From: Janthinobacterium sp. 61
Lineage (GTDB): Bacteria; Pseudomonadota; Gammaproteobacteria; Burkholderiales; Burkholderiaceae_D
NCBI RefSeq assembly: GCF_002846335.1
Contig: NZ_PJMQ01000001.1
Location: 3,658,001 to 3,722,000, forward strand
Direction: 5' to 3'
Length of the DNA: 64,000 nucleotides
The position numbers and the translations under genes were made by a program. The notes under the pieces are model-generated. The model was not told where the DNA came from, did no database searches, and worked only from the letters and a program-made list of their open reading frames with translations. Positions 56,474-64,000 of this stretch are shown one piece after another; the first letter of the stretch is position 1, and every line of letters starts with the position of its first letter.

Positions 56474-57949
56474 TCAAGCGCACGCCGGCGGCGCCGGCAA
56501 GGGGCCGAACAGCGCCTCCAATGACAGGCCGATGGCCAGCAAACGGCTGTCGCTGGCCAGCGGTCCGTCGACCTCCATCCCCACCGGTAAACCTGCAGCC
56601 GTCAAACCCGCAGGCAGGGACAAACCGGGAAGGCCCGCGTTGCTGGCCGGGTCCGTATTGCGGATCAGGGTGGTAAACGCGTCGCCAGGCGCACCGTCCG
56701 CCACCGCGATGACCGACGAACCCTGCACGCCATCAATGGCCACGGCGCACACGGGCGTCGTCGGAAAAAAAATGGCATCCAGGCGGTGGCGCGCAAAATG
56801 GTCGCGGTACAGCGCCTGCAAACGGGGCCGCTGCACCTGCACGGCATCGGGATACGCGGCACCAAACGCGTCGCCCAGGATGGCGCCAAACGCGTGCCGC
56901 ACATCGGGGCTGGCCACTTGCGCGGCGATATCGTCCAGCGTGATTTGCGCGCCGCTGGCGGCCAGGTAGGCGGGAATCGCCTGGCGCGGCTCATGCAGCG
57001 CCAGCGGGAACGACACCTTGCCGTTCACCGCCATCACGTCTTCCATGCCGATATCGACCAGCACCACGCCCGCCTGCGCCAGCGTCTCCCTGGCTTGCGC
57101 CATCACGGCCGCCACGTCGGCGTCCAGCGGCTGCCAGAAAGCGGCCGGCACGCCGAAACGCAAACCGGCCAGCGGCTCCGGCGATGGCACGGGAAGGCCG
57201 GACAGCACGCTGTCGAGCAGAGCCACGTCGGCCACCGTACGCGCCATCGGGCCCACCGTGTCGCGCGTGTGGCTGATGGGGACCGTGCCGCTGGAATCGT
57301 AGCGGCGCTGTATGCCGCCATCGCCCACGGACGGGCGCAAGCCAACGATGCCGCACAAGGCGGCCGGCACCCGCGTGGAGCCGCCCGTATCCGTGCCCAG
57401 GCCTGCCGGCGCGATGCGCGCGGCGATCGCCGCCGCCGTGCCGCCGGAAGAGCCACCGGGGATGCGCGCGCTGTCATACGGGTTTTTCACGTGGCCGGCG
57501 AAACTGGAAAAATTCGTGCTGGTGGCGCCAAACGCCAGTTCATGCATGTTCGCCTTGCCCAGGATAATGGCGCCCGCGTCCAGCAGGCGCTGCACGCTGG
57601 GCGCGTTCACGGCCGGATGCCAGTCGCGCAAGGCCGGCGTGCCGGCGGTCGTCGGCATGCCGCGCGCGTCGATATTGTCTTTTACAACGATGGGCAAGCC
57701 GGCCAGCGGCGGCAAGGCGTGGCCCGCCGCGCGCGCCGCATCGACCTGCGCGGCGGCTTCCAGCGCGGACGCCGCATTGAGCGTGATCAGGCTGTTCAAG
57801 CCGGCTTGCGCGCGGGCCTGCGCCAGCAGGGTATGCATGTAGTCGACGGCGCCCAGGCTGCCATTGGCGATGGCGGCAACGGCATCGCTGGCGCTCAGGG
57901 CCAATTGCGCCTGCACGGCGATGGAAGGTTGATCGTCTGCCTTGCTCAT
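56474..57949 (-). CDS. Amidase-signature family amidase
   Basis: The 491-aa enzyme has the Ser-cisSer-Lys triad: Lys90 in LPIVVKDNID, the Ser pair of PGGSSGGTAAA (167/168) and Ser191 in GTDTGGSTRVPA. It hydrolyses carboxylic amides. Resemblance to indoleacetamide hydrolases and similar enzymes suggests aryl or alkyl amides, and the neighbouring phenylacetate genes would fit an arylacetamide substrate (inference). ATG 57949 has GGAGA 6 bp upstream. It is separate from paaZ by a strong terminator. Confidence 0.9.
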   Translation of the reverse strand: MSKADDQPSIAVQAQLALSASDAVAAIANGSLGAVDYMHTLLAQARAQAGLNSLITLNAASALEAAAQVDAARAAGHALPPLAGLPIVVKDNIDARGMPTTAGTPALRDWHPAVNAPSVQRLLDAGAIILGKANMHELAFGATSTNFSSFAGHVKNPYDSARIPGGSSGGTAAAIAARIAPAGLGTDTGGSTRVPAALCGIVGLRPSVGDGGIQRRYDSSGTVPISHTRDTVGPMARTVADVALLDSVLSGLPVPSPEPLAGLRFGVPAAFWQPLDADVAAVMAQARETLAQAGVVLVDIGMEDVMAVNGKVSFPLALHEPRQAIPAYLAASGAQITLDDIAAQVASPDVRHAFGAILGDAFGAAYPDAVQVQRPRLQALYRDHFARHRLDAIFFPTTPVCAVAIDGVQGSSVIAVADGAPGDAFTTLIRNTDPASNAGLPGLSLPAGLTAAGLPVGMEVDGPLASDSRLLAIGLSLEALFGPLPAPPACA

Positions 57950-57960
57950 GATGTATCTCC

Positions 57961-58000
57961 AAAAAAAATGCGCCGCCCTAGCGTACATCGCAGGCGGCGC
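57961..58000 (-). terminator. Terminator of the liv-paaY-paaZ unit
   Basis: On the minus strand GCGCCGCC (58000-57993) pairs with GGCGGCGC (57977-57970) and is followed by a run of eight T, 28 bp past the paaZ stop. Confidence 0.88.
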
Positions 58001-58027
58001 CGGTCAAACCTGTCCTGCCAACGTGGC

Positions 58028-60079
58028 TTACTCGCGCTTGGAGACCAGGGTCAGGATGTCGTAGCTGGCCACCAGTTCCTCATTCTGGTTGGTCACCTGC
58101 ACGTCCCAAGCGACCACGCCCTGGCCCACGCCAAACACGTCCTTGCGGTTACGGTCGACTTTGCGCTTGCAGGTCAGGCGGGCGCGGATGGTGTCGCCGA
58201 TGGCGACGGGCGCGACAAAACGCAAATTATCCAGGCCATAATTGGCCAGCACGGGGCCGACGCCAGGCGAGACGAACAGACCGGCGGCGGCCGACAGCAC
58301 GAAGTAGCCGTGGGCGATGCGCTTGCCGAACTGCGATTCCTTTGCAGCGATTTCGTCGAAGTGCATGTAGAAGAAATCGCCCGAGATGCCGCCGAAGGCG
58401 ACGATGTCCGCTTCGCTGACGGTGCGGCGGTGCGTGAGCAGCGAGTCGCCCGTCTTCAGGTCCTCGAAGTGCTTGCGGAACGGGTGGATCGGGCTTTCGT
58501 TGACATCCGCGCCGCGCACGTATTCACCGGTGATCGCCGCCAGCATGGTCGGCGAGCCTTGCACCGCCGCCCGTTGCAGGTAATGGCGCACGGCGCGCAC
58601 GCCGCCCAGTTCCTCGCCGCCGCCCGCGCGGCCTGGGCCGCCGTGCTTCAGTTGCGGCAAGGGCGAGCCATGGCCCGTCGAATCGACGGAGGCCACGCGC
58701 TCGAGCACATGCACGCGGCCATGCGTGGCCGCCACGTGCGGCACCACGCGCGCAGCGATCTTCGGATCGCGCGTCACCAGGGTACTCACCAGGCTGCCCT
58801 TGCCGCGCGCGGCCAGGGCCAGCGCCTCGTCGATATCCTTGTAGCCCATCATGGTGCTGACGGGGCCGAACGCTTCCACGTCATGCACGGCATCGTTGCC
58901 GAAAGCGTCGCGGCACAGCAGCAGGGTCGGCGAGAAGAAGCTGCCATCCTGTGCCCCATCACCCAGGGGACTGAAGCCGTCGGCCGCGCCGAACACCACT
59001 TCGTTCCCTTGCGACAGCGTGGCGACCCGTTCCGCCACGTCGTTCTGCTGCTCTTTCGATGCCAGCGCGCCCATGCGCACGCCTTCGATGGACGGGTCGC
59101 CCACCACCACCTTGGCCAGGCGCTCGCGCAGGCGCGTGCCGACGGCGTCCATCAGGTGCTCGGGCACGATGATGCGGCGAATCGCCGTGCACTTCTGGCC
59201 CGACTTGCCCGTCATTTCGCGTACGACTTCCTTGACGAACAGGTCGAATTCCACGTCGTCGGGCGTGACGTCTGGCGCCAGGATGGCGCAGTTGAGCGAA
59301 TCGGCTTCGCCGTTGAAGGGCACGGACTGGGCGATCAGGTTCGGATTCGTGCGCAGCTTGGCGGCAGTGGCGGCCGATCCCGTGAACGTGACGAAGTCCT
59401 GTCCATTCAGGCGGTCCAGCAAGTCGCCCGTGGAGCCGATCACCAGTTGCAGGCTGCCGGCCGGCAGCAAGCCAGATTCATGCATCATGCGCACGACAGC
59501 TTGCGTCAGATAGCTCGTCGCCGTGGCCGGCTTGGCGATGCAGGGCATGGCGGCGAGAAAACTCGGCGCAAATTTTTCCAGCAGACCCCAGATGGGGAAG
59601 TTGAAGGCGTTGATGTGCACGGCCAGGCCGCCGCGCGGCACCAGGATGTGCGTGCCGGCGAAACCGCCCTTCTTGCCCAGCGCGATGGCCGGGCCTTCAT
59701 GCAGCACGTTCGACGACGGCAGCTCGTTGCTGCCCATGCTGGCGTAGGCGAACAGCGTGCCCGTGCCGCCTTCGATATCGACCCAGCTATCTGCGCGCGT
59801 GGCGCCCGACAGGTGCGAGATCGCATACAGCTCTTCCTTGCGCTCGACCAGGTACAGGGCCAGCGCCTTCAGGCGCGCGGCGCGCTGCTGGAAGTCCAGC
59901 GCCATCAGGCCCGGCACGCCCGTCTTGCGGGCATACGTGACGGCTTCGTCGAAGTCGATCTTCTCGGCATGCGTGTGATAGATGACGCGGTTGTTCAAGG
60001 CGCTGTGCAGGGGCACGGCGGCGCTTTCGCCCAGCCAGCGGCCGGCGATCAGGCTTTGCAGGGTGGATATTTGAGCCAT
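58028..60079 (-). CDS. paaZ: PaaZ, bifunctional oxepin-CoA hydrolase / 3-oxo-5,6-didehydrosuberyl-CoA semialdehyde dehydrogenase
   Basis: The 683-aa protein fuses an NADP-dependent aldehyde dehydrogenase (about 1-520) to a MaoC-type hydratase domain (about 535-680). The dehydrogenase has the Glu of [11 protein letters not shown] and the catalytic Cys of [12 protein letters not shown]; the hydratase has [20 protein letters not shown] and [14 protein letters not shown]. Length matches E. coli PaaZ (681). It opens the oxepin ring of activated phenylacetate and oxidises the semialdehyde. ATG 60079 has GGAGAA 8 bp upstream. It is separated from paaY by 95 bp with a REP-like hairpin. Confidence 0.95.
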   Translation of the reverse strand: MAQISTLQSLIAGRWLGESAAVPLHSALNNRVIYHTHAEKIDFDEAVTYARKTGVPGLMALDFQQRAARLKALALYLVERKEELYAISHLSGATRADSWVDIEGGTGTLFAYASMGSNELPSSNVLHEGPAIALGKKGGFAGTHILVPRGGLAVHINAFNFPIWGLLEKFAPSFLAAMPCIAKPATATSYLTQAVVRMMHESGLLPAGSLQLVIGSTGDLLDRLNGQDFVTFTGSAATAAKLRTNPNLIAQSVPFNGEADSLNCAILAPDVTPDDVEFDLFVKEVVREMTGKSGQKCTAIRRIIVPEHLMDAVGTRLRERLAKVVVGDPSIEGVRMGALASKEQQNDVAERVATLSQGNEVVFGAADGFSPLGDGAQDGSFFSPTLLLCRDAFGNDAVHDVEAFGPVSTMMGYKDIDEALALAARGKGSLVSTLVTRDPKIAARVVPHVAATHGRVHVLERVASVDSTGHGSPLPQLKHGGPGRAGGGEELGGVRAVRHYLQRAAVQGSPTMLAAITGEYVRGADVNESPIHPFRKHFEDLKTGDSLLTHRRTVSEADIVAFGGISGDFFYMHFDEIAAKESQFGKRIAHGYFVLSAAAGLFVSPGVGPVLANYGLDNLRFVAPVAIGDTIRARLTCKRKVDRNRKDVFGVGQGVVAWDVQVTNQNEELVASYDILTLVSKRE

Positions 60080-60122
60080 GTGGTTTCTCCGTAAAACGAG
60101 GGTGTTGGTGACGTTGGTGTGG

Positions 60123-60164
60123 TGTCGGATTACGCTGGGCGCTGCCCCGCTAATCCGACCTACG
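60123..60164. repeat. REP-like hairpin, copy 1
   Basis: TGTCGGATTACGC...GCTAATCCGACCTACG: the arms GTCGGATTA and TAATCCGAC are exact complements around about 19 nt. The same element recurs at 60829-60863. It is a REP-type intergenic repeat by structure. Confidence 0.75.
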
Positions 60165-60174
60165 CCCATATTGT

Positions 60175-60789
60175 TTATTGCGCTGCGGCGTTCTTGTGCA
60201 AGTGCAGCGGCAATGCGGATTCGAAATTGAGACGCTGGCGGTTCGCCTCGACTTCCGTCAGGGCTTCCACTTCGCGCATCGTCTGCATCGAGCGTACGGC
60301 CAGTTCGTGGTACTGGCCCGTGCCCGAACTCTTCCATTTGATTTCATCGTCGGTGAGCGACCGTATCACCTTGGCTGGCGTGCCGACCACCATGCTGCGC
60401 GGCGCAACGATCATGCCCGCCTTGACGAAACTCATGGCGGCGACGATGGATTCCTCGCCAATGATGGCGTTATCCATCACCACGGCGTTCATGCCGACCA
60501 GCGCGTTGCGGCCGATGCGGCAGCCGTGCAGCACGGCGCCGTGACCGATATGTCCGTCGACTTCGACTACCGTGTCGCAGCCGGGGAAGCCGTGCATGAC
60601 GCAGGTGTCCTGCAGATTCGCGCCCTCTTCCAGGATCAGGCGGCCGAAGTCGCCGCGGATCGAGGCCAGCGGGCCGATGTAGCAGCGCGGCCCGACGATC
60701 ACGTCGCCAATCAGTACAGCCGACGGGTGCACATAGGCGCTGGGGTGGACGACGGGGGTGACGCCGTTGATTTCGTAGACTTTGACCAT
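60175..60789 (-). CDS. paaY: PaaY, phenylacetate-pathway hexapeptide-repeat thioesterase
   Basis: The 204-aa left-handed beta-helix protein of the gamma-carbonic-anhydrase type has successive hexapeptides ([20 protein letters not shown]) and metal-type His residues in [10 protein letters not shown] and [12 protein letters not shown]. In the known pathway PaaY is a thioesterase that removes toxic CoA dead-end products. Length is close to E. coli PaaY (196). Start 60789 has GGAG 7 bp upstream. It sits between the liv genes and paaZ, flanked by REP-like hairpins. Confidence 0.92.
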   Translation of the reverse strand: MVKVYEINGVTPVVHPSAYVHPSAVLIGDVIVGPRCYIGPLASIRGDFGRLILEEGANLQDTCVMHGFPGCDTVVEVDGHIGHGAVLHGCRIGRNALVGMNAVVMDNAIIGEESIVAAMSFVKAGMIVAPRSMVVGTPAKVIRSLTDDEIKWKSSGTGQYHELAVRSMQTMREVEALTEVEANRQRLNFESALPLHLHKNAAAQ

Positions 60790-60828
60790 GTTGCTCTCCA
60801 AAACATTATTGCCGGCCGTAGCGGCTGA

Positions 60829-60863
60829 TGTCGGATTACGCGCAAGCGCTAATCCGACCTACG
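60829..60863. repeat. REP-like hairpin, copy 2
   Basis: TGTCGGATTACGCGCAAGCG then CTAATCCGACCTACG, with the same GTCGGATTA / TAATCCGAC arms and CTACG tail as copy 1, in the gap between livF and paaY. Confidence 0.75.
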
Positions 60864-60866
60864 TCT

Positions 60867-61610
60867 TCACATACCCAAGTAGGCGCTTTGTACCTGCTCG
60901 TTAAGCAGTAACTCGGGACCGGGACCGGACAGCGTGATGGCGCCCGTCTCGATCACATAGCCCACGTCGGCGATCGACAGGGCGGCGTGCGCGTTCTGCT
61001 CGACGAGGAAGATGGTGATGCCCTGGTCGCGCAGTTCGGCCACGATGCGGAAGATTTCCGCGATCAGCAAGGGTGCCAGGCCCATGCTCGGTTCGTCGAG
61101 CAACAGCAGTTGTGGACGGCCCATCAGTGCGCGCGCCATGGCCAGCATCTGCTGCTGCCCGCCCGATAAGGTCCCGGCCAGCAGCAGCCGCTTTTCCTTC
61201 AAAATCGGGAACAGGCCATACATGCGCTCCATGTCACCCGCCACGTCCTGTGCGGGGCGTGTAAAAGCGCCCAGGCGCAGATTGTCTTCCACCGTCATGG
61301 GGCCGAACACTTGCCGCCCTTCCGGCACTTGGCAAATGCCGGCGCGCACGCGCCTGTCGGCGCTCATGCGGCTGACGTCCTGACCGGCGAAGGCGATGCT
61401 GCCGGCGCTGATCGGCTGCACGCCGGAAATCGCCCGCAGCAGGGTCGTCTTGCCGGCGCCATTCGCGCCCACCAGCGCCACCAGTTGCCCTTGGCGCACC
61501 TGCAGGTCGATGCCGTGCAGGGCCTGAATGCGGCCATAGTGGCTGGTCAAGCCCTTGATATCGAGCACCAGCGGCGTCTGATGTTTTTCCTGATTTTTTT
61601 CGTACTTCAT
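60867..61610 (-). CDS. livF: LivF-type ABC transporter ATP-binding protein
   Basis: The 247-aa ABC ATPase has Walker A GANGAGKTT, signature LSGGQQQMLAMARAL, Walker B LLLLDEPSMGLAP and the switch His in LVEQNAHAALSIAD, typical of the LivF/HAAT subfamily. It energises a branched-chain amino acid type importer. Overlaps livG by ATGA. Next to paaY/paaZ, the cargo may be phenylacetate or another aromatic acid rather than leucine. Confidence 0.92.
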   Translation of the reverse strand: MKYEKNQEKHQTPLVLDIKGLTSHYGRIQALHGIDLQVRQGQLVALVGANGAGKTTLLRAISGVQPISAGSIAFAGQDVSRMSADRRVRAGICQVPEGRQVFGPMTVEDNLRLGAFTRPAQDVAGDMERMYGLFPILKEKRLLLAGTLSGGQQQMLAMARALMGRPQLLLLDEPSMGLAPLLIAEIFRIVAELRDQGITIFLVEQNAHAALSIADVGYVIETGAITLSGPGPELLLNEQVQSAYLGM

Positions 61611-62362
61611 GCAGCCACTCCCAGATACGCCGCCACCACATCGGGATTGGCGCGCACTTCGGCGGCGGTCCCTTCGGCCAGCTTCTTGCCATAGTCGAGC
61701 ACCAGGATATGGTCCGACAGGTTCATCACCAGTTTCATGTCATGCTCGACCAGCACCACCGTCACGCCCGATTGCGCCACCTTGCGTATCAAGGCTTCGA
61801 TCTCGCCCGTCTCCGTATGGTTCAGGCCAGCGGCCGGTTCATCGAGCAGCAGCACCTTCGGCTTGGCCGCCAGTGCGCGGGCGATTTCCAGGCGCTTTAA
61901 TGCGCCATACGACATCTGACCCGCCTCGTCGTCAATATGCCGGCCCACGCCGACAAACTCCATCAGGCCCGCCGCCTCGTCGCGGCATACCGCATCGGCA
62001 CGGCGTACGGACGGCAAACGCAGCATGGAAGCGAACAGGTTCTGGTTCAAGCGCAGGTGCGCGCCCACCATCACATTGGCTATGGCCGTCATGTTCATGC
62101 ACACCTGCAGATTCTGGAAGGTGCGGCTCATGCCGCGCCGCGCCAGCGCATCGGGCGGCATGGCAGCCACGTTCTCGCCATTCAGCAAAATCTCGCCCTT
62201 GGTCGGCGTGTACACGCCCGTAATCAAATTGAACAAGGTCGTCTTGCCGGCGCCATTCGGCCCGATCACGGAGTGGATATTGCCTTCCTTGACGGTGAAG
62301 CTCACGTCCTGCACCGCGTGCACGCCGCCAAAGCTCTTGCTCAGACTATTAATCGTCAGCAT
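61607..62362 (-). CDS. livG: LivG-type ABC transporter ATP-binding protein
   Basis: The 251-aa ABC ATPase has Walker A GPNGAGKTTLFNLI, the signature segment MSYGALKRLEIARAL and LLLDEPAAGLNHTE, the LivG form in which LSGGQ is replaced by a YG motif. It pairs with LivF. Its start is 1 bp beyond the livM stop. Confidence 0.93.
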   Translation of the reverse strand: MLTINSLSKSFGGVHAVQDVSFTVKEGNIHSVIGPNGAGKTTLFNLITGVYTPTKGEILLNGENVAAMPPDALARRGMSRTFQNLQVCMNMTAIANVMVGAHLRLNQNLFASMLRLPSVRRADAVCRDEAAGLMEFVGVGRHIDDEAGQMSYGALKRLEIARALAAKPKVLLLDEPAAGLNHTETGEIEALIRKVAQSGVTVVLVEHDMKLVMNLSDHILVLDYGKKLAEGTAAEVRANPDVVAAYLGVAA

Positions 62363-62363
62363 T

Positions 62364-63380
62364 TCACACCTCCTGTGCCGATGGTTTTGCCGTGCCTTCG
62401 TCGGCTTTGGGTGCCTGCGGCACCCCTGCCCGCTTGCGCGAACGGCTGGCCAGGCTGGGTACGAGACCTTTCGGCATGAAAATCATGGTCGCCATCAGGA
62501 TCACGCCGAACACCACCGTTTCCCAGCCTTCAAAACTGGATAGCAGTTGCGGCAGGATCGTCAGCAGGGCCGCACCGATGATGGAACCGAAGATCGATGC
62601 CATGCCGCCCACCACCACCATCGTCACCAGCTCGATCGAGTGGAAGAAGCCGGCCAGGTTGGGGGTGATAAAACCGATGTAGTGGGCGCTGATGCTGCCT
62701 GCAATACTGGCAATGACTGCCGACAGCACGAACACGCGCACCTTGAAGCGGGTCGTGTCGACACCGACCACGCGTGCCGCCACTTCCGAGCCGTGAATCG
62801 CCTGCAGCGCGCGCCCGACGGGCGAATCGATCAGGTTCAGTGCCAGCCACGTGACCAGCAACAGCAGCACGGCGCACACCAGGTACCACGATTTTTCACC
62901 GGCGATTTCCAGGCCGGCGACACTGAAGGCGGAGACGCCGATGCCGTCCGGGCCGCCCGTCCACTGCGTTTCGTTGTTGATGACGATGGAAATGATGATG
63001 CCCAGGCCCAGGGTCGCCATGGCCAGGGTATGGCCCTTGAGCTTCAGGACGGGACGCGCCAGCAGCAGGGCCAGCAGACCCGTGGCGACGGCACCCGCCG
63101 CCAGGGCAGCTAACGGGGGCCAGCTGTAGTGCGTGGTCAGCACGGCCGACGCGTACGCACCCAGGCCATAGAAACCCGCGTGGCCCAGGCTGATCTGGCC
63201 TGTGTAGCCCATCAGGAGATTCAGGCCGATGACGACGATGGCGTTGAGCGCAATGCGGATCGCCACGTCATAGTAGAACGCGTTGGTGAGGAACAGCGGC
63301 AAGATGGCCAGCACCAGAGCCAGCACCAGCAAGCCACCGTGACGCGAGCGGGTAAAGAATGTTGGCAACCGCGTCTTCAT
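62364..63380 (-). CDS. livM: LivM-type ABC transporter permease
   Basis: The 338-aa inner-membrane protein has eight to ten helices, GLNLLMGYTGQISLGHAGFY and the EAA-like region IHGSEVAARVVGVDTTRFKV typical of LivM. The C-terminus has a Lys/Arg/Pro tail. ATGA overlap with livH. Confidence 0.93.
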   Translation of the reverse strand: MKTRLPTFFTRSRHGGLLVLALVLAILPLFLTNAFYYDVAIRIALNAIVVIGLNLLMGYTGQISLGHAGFYGLGAYASAVLTTHYSWPPLAALAAGAVATGLLALLLARPVLKLKGHTLAMATLGLGIIISIVINNETQWTGGPDGIGVSAFSVAGLEIAGEKSWYLVCAVLLLLVTWLALNLIDSPVGRALQAIHGSEVAARVVGVDTTRFKVRVFVLSAVIASIAGSISAHYIGFITPNLAGFFHSIELVTMVVVGGMASIFGSIIGAALLTILPQLLSSFEGWETVVFGVILMATMIFMPKGLVPSLASRSRKRAGVPQAPKADEGTAKPSAQEV

Positions 63381-64000
63381 ACACGCTCCGAATTTTTAGC
63401 ACCAAACAAGCCTTGCGGCAGGAAGAACAGAATCAACAGGATCAGCACGAAAGGCACGGCGTCCTTGTAGGCCGAGGAGATGTAGCCGGCCGTCATGGCT
63501 TCAGCGATGCCGAGAATGAGGCCACCGGCAATTGCACCCACGCCACCGCCAAGGCCACCAAGTACGGCGGCGACAAAACCTTTCAGACCCAGCATGATGC
63601 CCGCGTCATACGAGGTGTAGGTGATCGGTGCGACCAGAATACCGCCAGCCGCGCCCAGCAAGGCTGACAAGCCGAACGAAAACAGCAGTACCTTGCGCGT
63701 GTTGATGCCCACCAGTTGCGCGGCCAGCTTGTTGTGCGATGTGGCCAGCATGGCCTTGCCCATCAGCGTGCGGCCAAAGAACCAGCCCAGCACCAGCACG
63801 ATGACGACGGTGACACCCAGCACCCACAGGCTTTGCGGCAGCAGGCTGGCGCCCAGGAATTCGATCGGCGCGTCGCCGGAAAAGGCTGGCAATGTATGCG
63901 TATCCTTGCCCAGCCAGATTTGCACCAGGCCACGCAGCACCAGCGAGGCGCCGATGGTAATGATCAGCAGGGTGATGACCTGCGCATTTTGCGCCGGTTC
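63377..64000 (-). CDS. livH: LivH-type ABC transporter permease, 5' part outside window
   Basis: 208 codons are visible and the frame is open to the right edge. LVGINTRKVLLFSFGLSALL and GGLGGGVGAIAGGLILGIAE are LivH-type, with the EAA-like ATSHNKLAAQLVGINTRKV segment. It is the first gene seen of the livH-M-G-F unit; a periplasmic binding protein gene would be expected outside the window. Confidence 0.92.
   Translation of the reverse strand, partial: EPAQNAQVITLLIITIGASLVLRGLVQIWLGKDTHTLPAFSGDAPIEFLGASLLPQSLWVLGVTVVIVLVLGWFFGRTLMGKAMLATSHNKLAAQLVGINTRKVLLFSFGLSALLGAAGGILVAPITYTSYDAGIMLGLKGFVAAVLGGLGGGVGAIAGGLILGIAEAMTAGYISSAYKDAVPFVLILLILFFLPQGLFGAKNSERV

Noticed and set aside
56786..60094. 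1102-codon plus-strand open frame
   Set aside because: Antisense to the amidase and paaZ, both with intact catalytic motifs. Composition is that of a shadow frame.

Overview
The window comes from a high-GC beta-proteobacterial chromosome, most likely an Oxalobacteraceae relative of Janthinobacterium, Massilia or Duganella. This rests on protein family content (Kdp system, TorF-type porin, PaaZ/PaaY, DUF3141, a large TonB receptor, HscC with a J-like partner) and on codon use. It is an inference, because no rRNA or marker search was possible. I saw no rRNA, tRNA, CRISPR array, insertion sequence or prophage. Coding density is high, and the many long opposite-strand reading frames are shadows of GC-rich genes.

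Layout. 1-3.05 kb: the 5' part of a PuuD-like glutamine amidotransferase (minus), then a 75-aa protein, a DapA-like aldolase and a ParA-like ATPase with a damaged P-loop, all overlapping on plus. 3.1-12.1 kb: a TorF-like porin and a complete kdp operon on minus (30-aa membrane peptide, kdpF, A, B, C, D, E). 12.1-20.5 kb: parE, hscC, a membrane J-like protein and parC on plus, with a near-consensus LexA box before parE. 20.6-24.1 kb: a lone LuxR-type HTH, a 114-aa protein, an M43-like metalloprotease with seven propeller repeats, and an Ala/Lys-rich exported protein.

24.3-36.7 kb: one long minus-strand unit, read as 61-aa ORF, fabI, a NodT-type outer-membrane factor, an HlyD protein, an RbbA-like ABC protein, a YhhJ-like permease, a DUF3141 alpha/beta hydrolase, a MaoC-phosphotransacetylase fusion and ackA. 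Two FNR-type sites lie upstream, one of them a perfect TTGAT-N4-ATCAA. Together they suggest a low-oxygen acyl-phosphate/acetate module fused to an export machine.

37.1-40.6 kb: an M64 peptidase, and a TetR regulator with a DUF418 membrane protein. 40.6-49.4 kb: a divergent locus around an RpiR regulator (TonB receptor and exported cyanophycinase one way; an M14 aspartoacylase-like enzyme and a YfcC permease the other), then a GNAT and a small exported protein. It looks like a scavenging locus for an amino-acid polymer or dipeptide. 49.6-52.8 kb: argH, a decayed pseudopilin fragment and an M24 peptidase.

52.8-56.1 kb: a porin, a small phosphate-binding-like protein and a chemoreceptor as one operon. 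56.5-64 kb: an amidase, then paaZ, paaY and livF/G/M/H on minus, consistent with aromatic-acid (phenylacetate) uptake and ring-opening. Two copies of a REP-like hairpin flank paaY.
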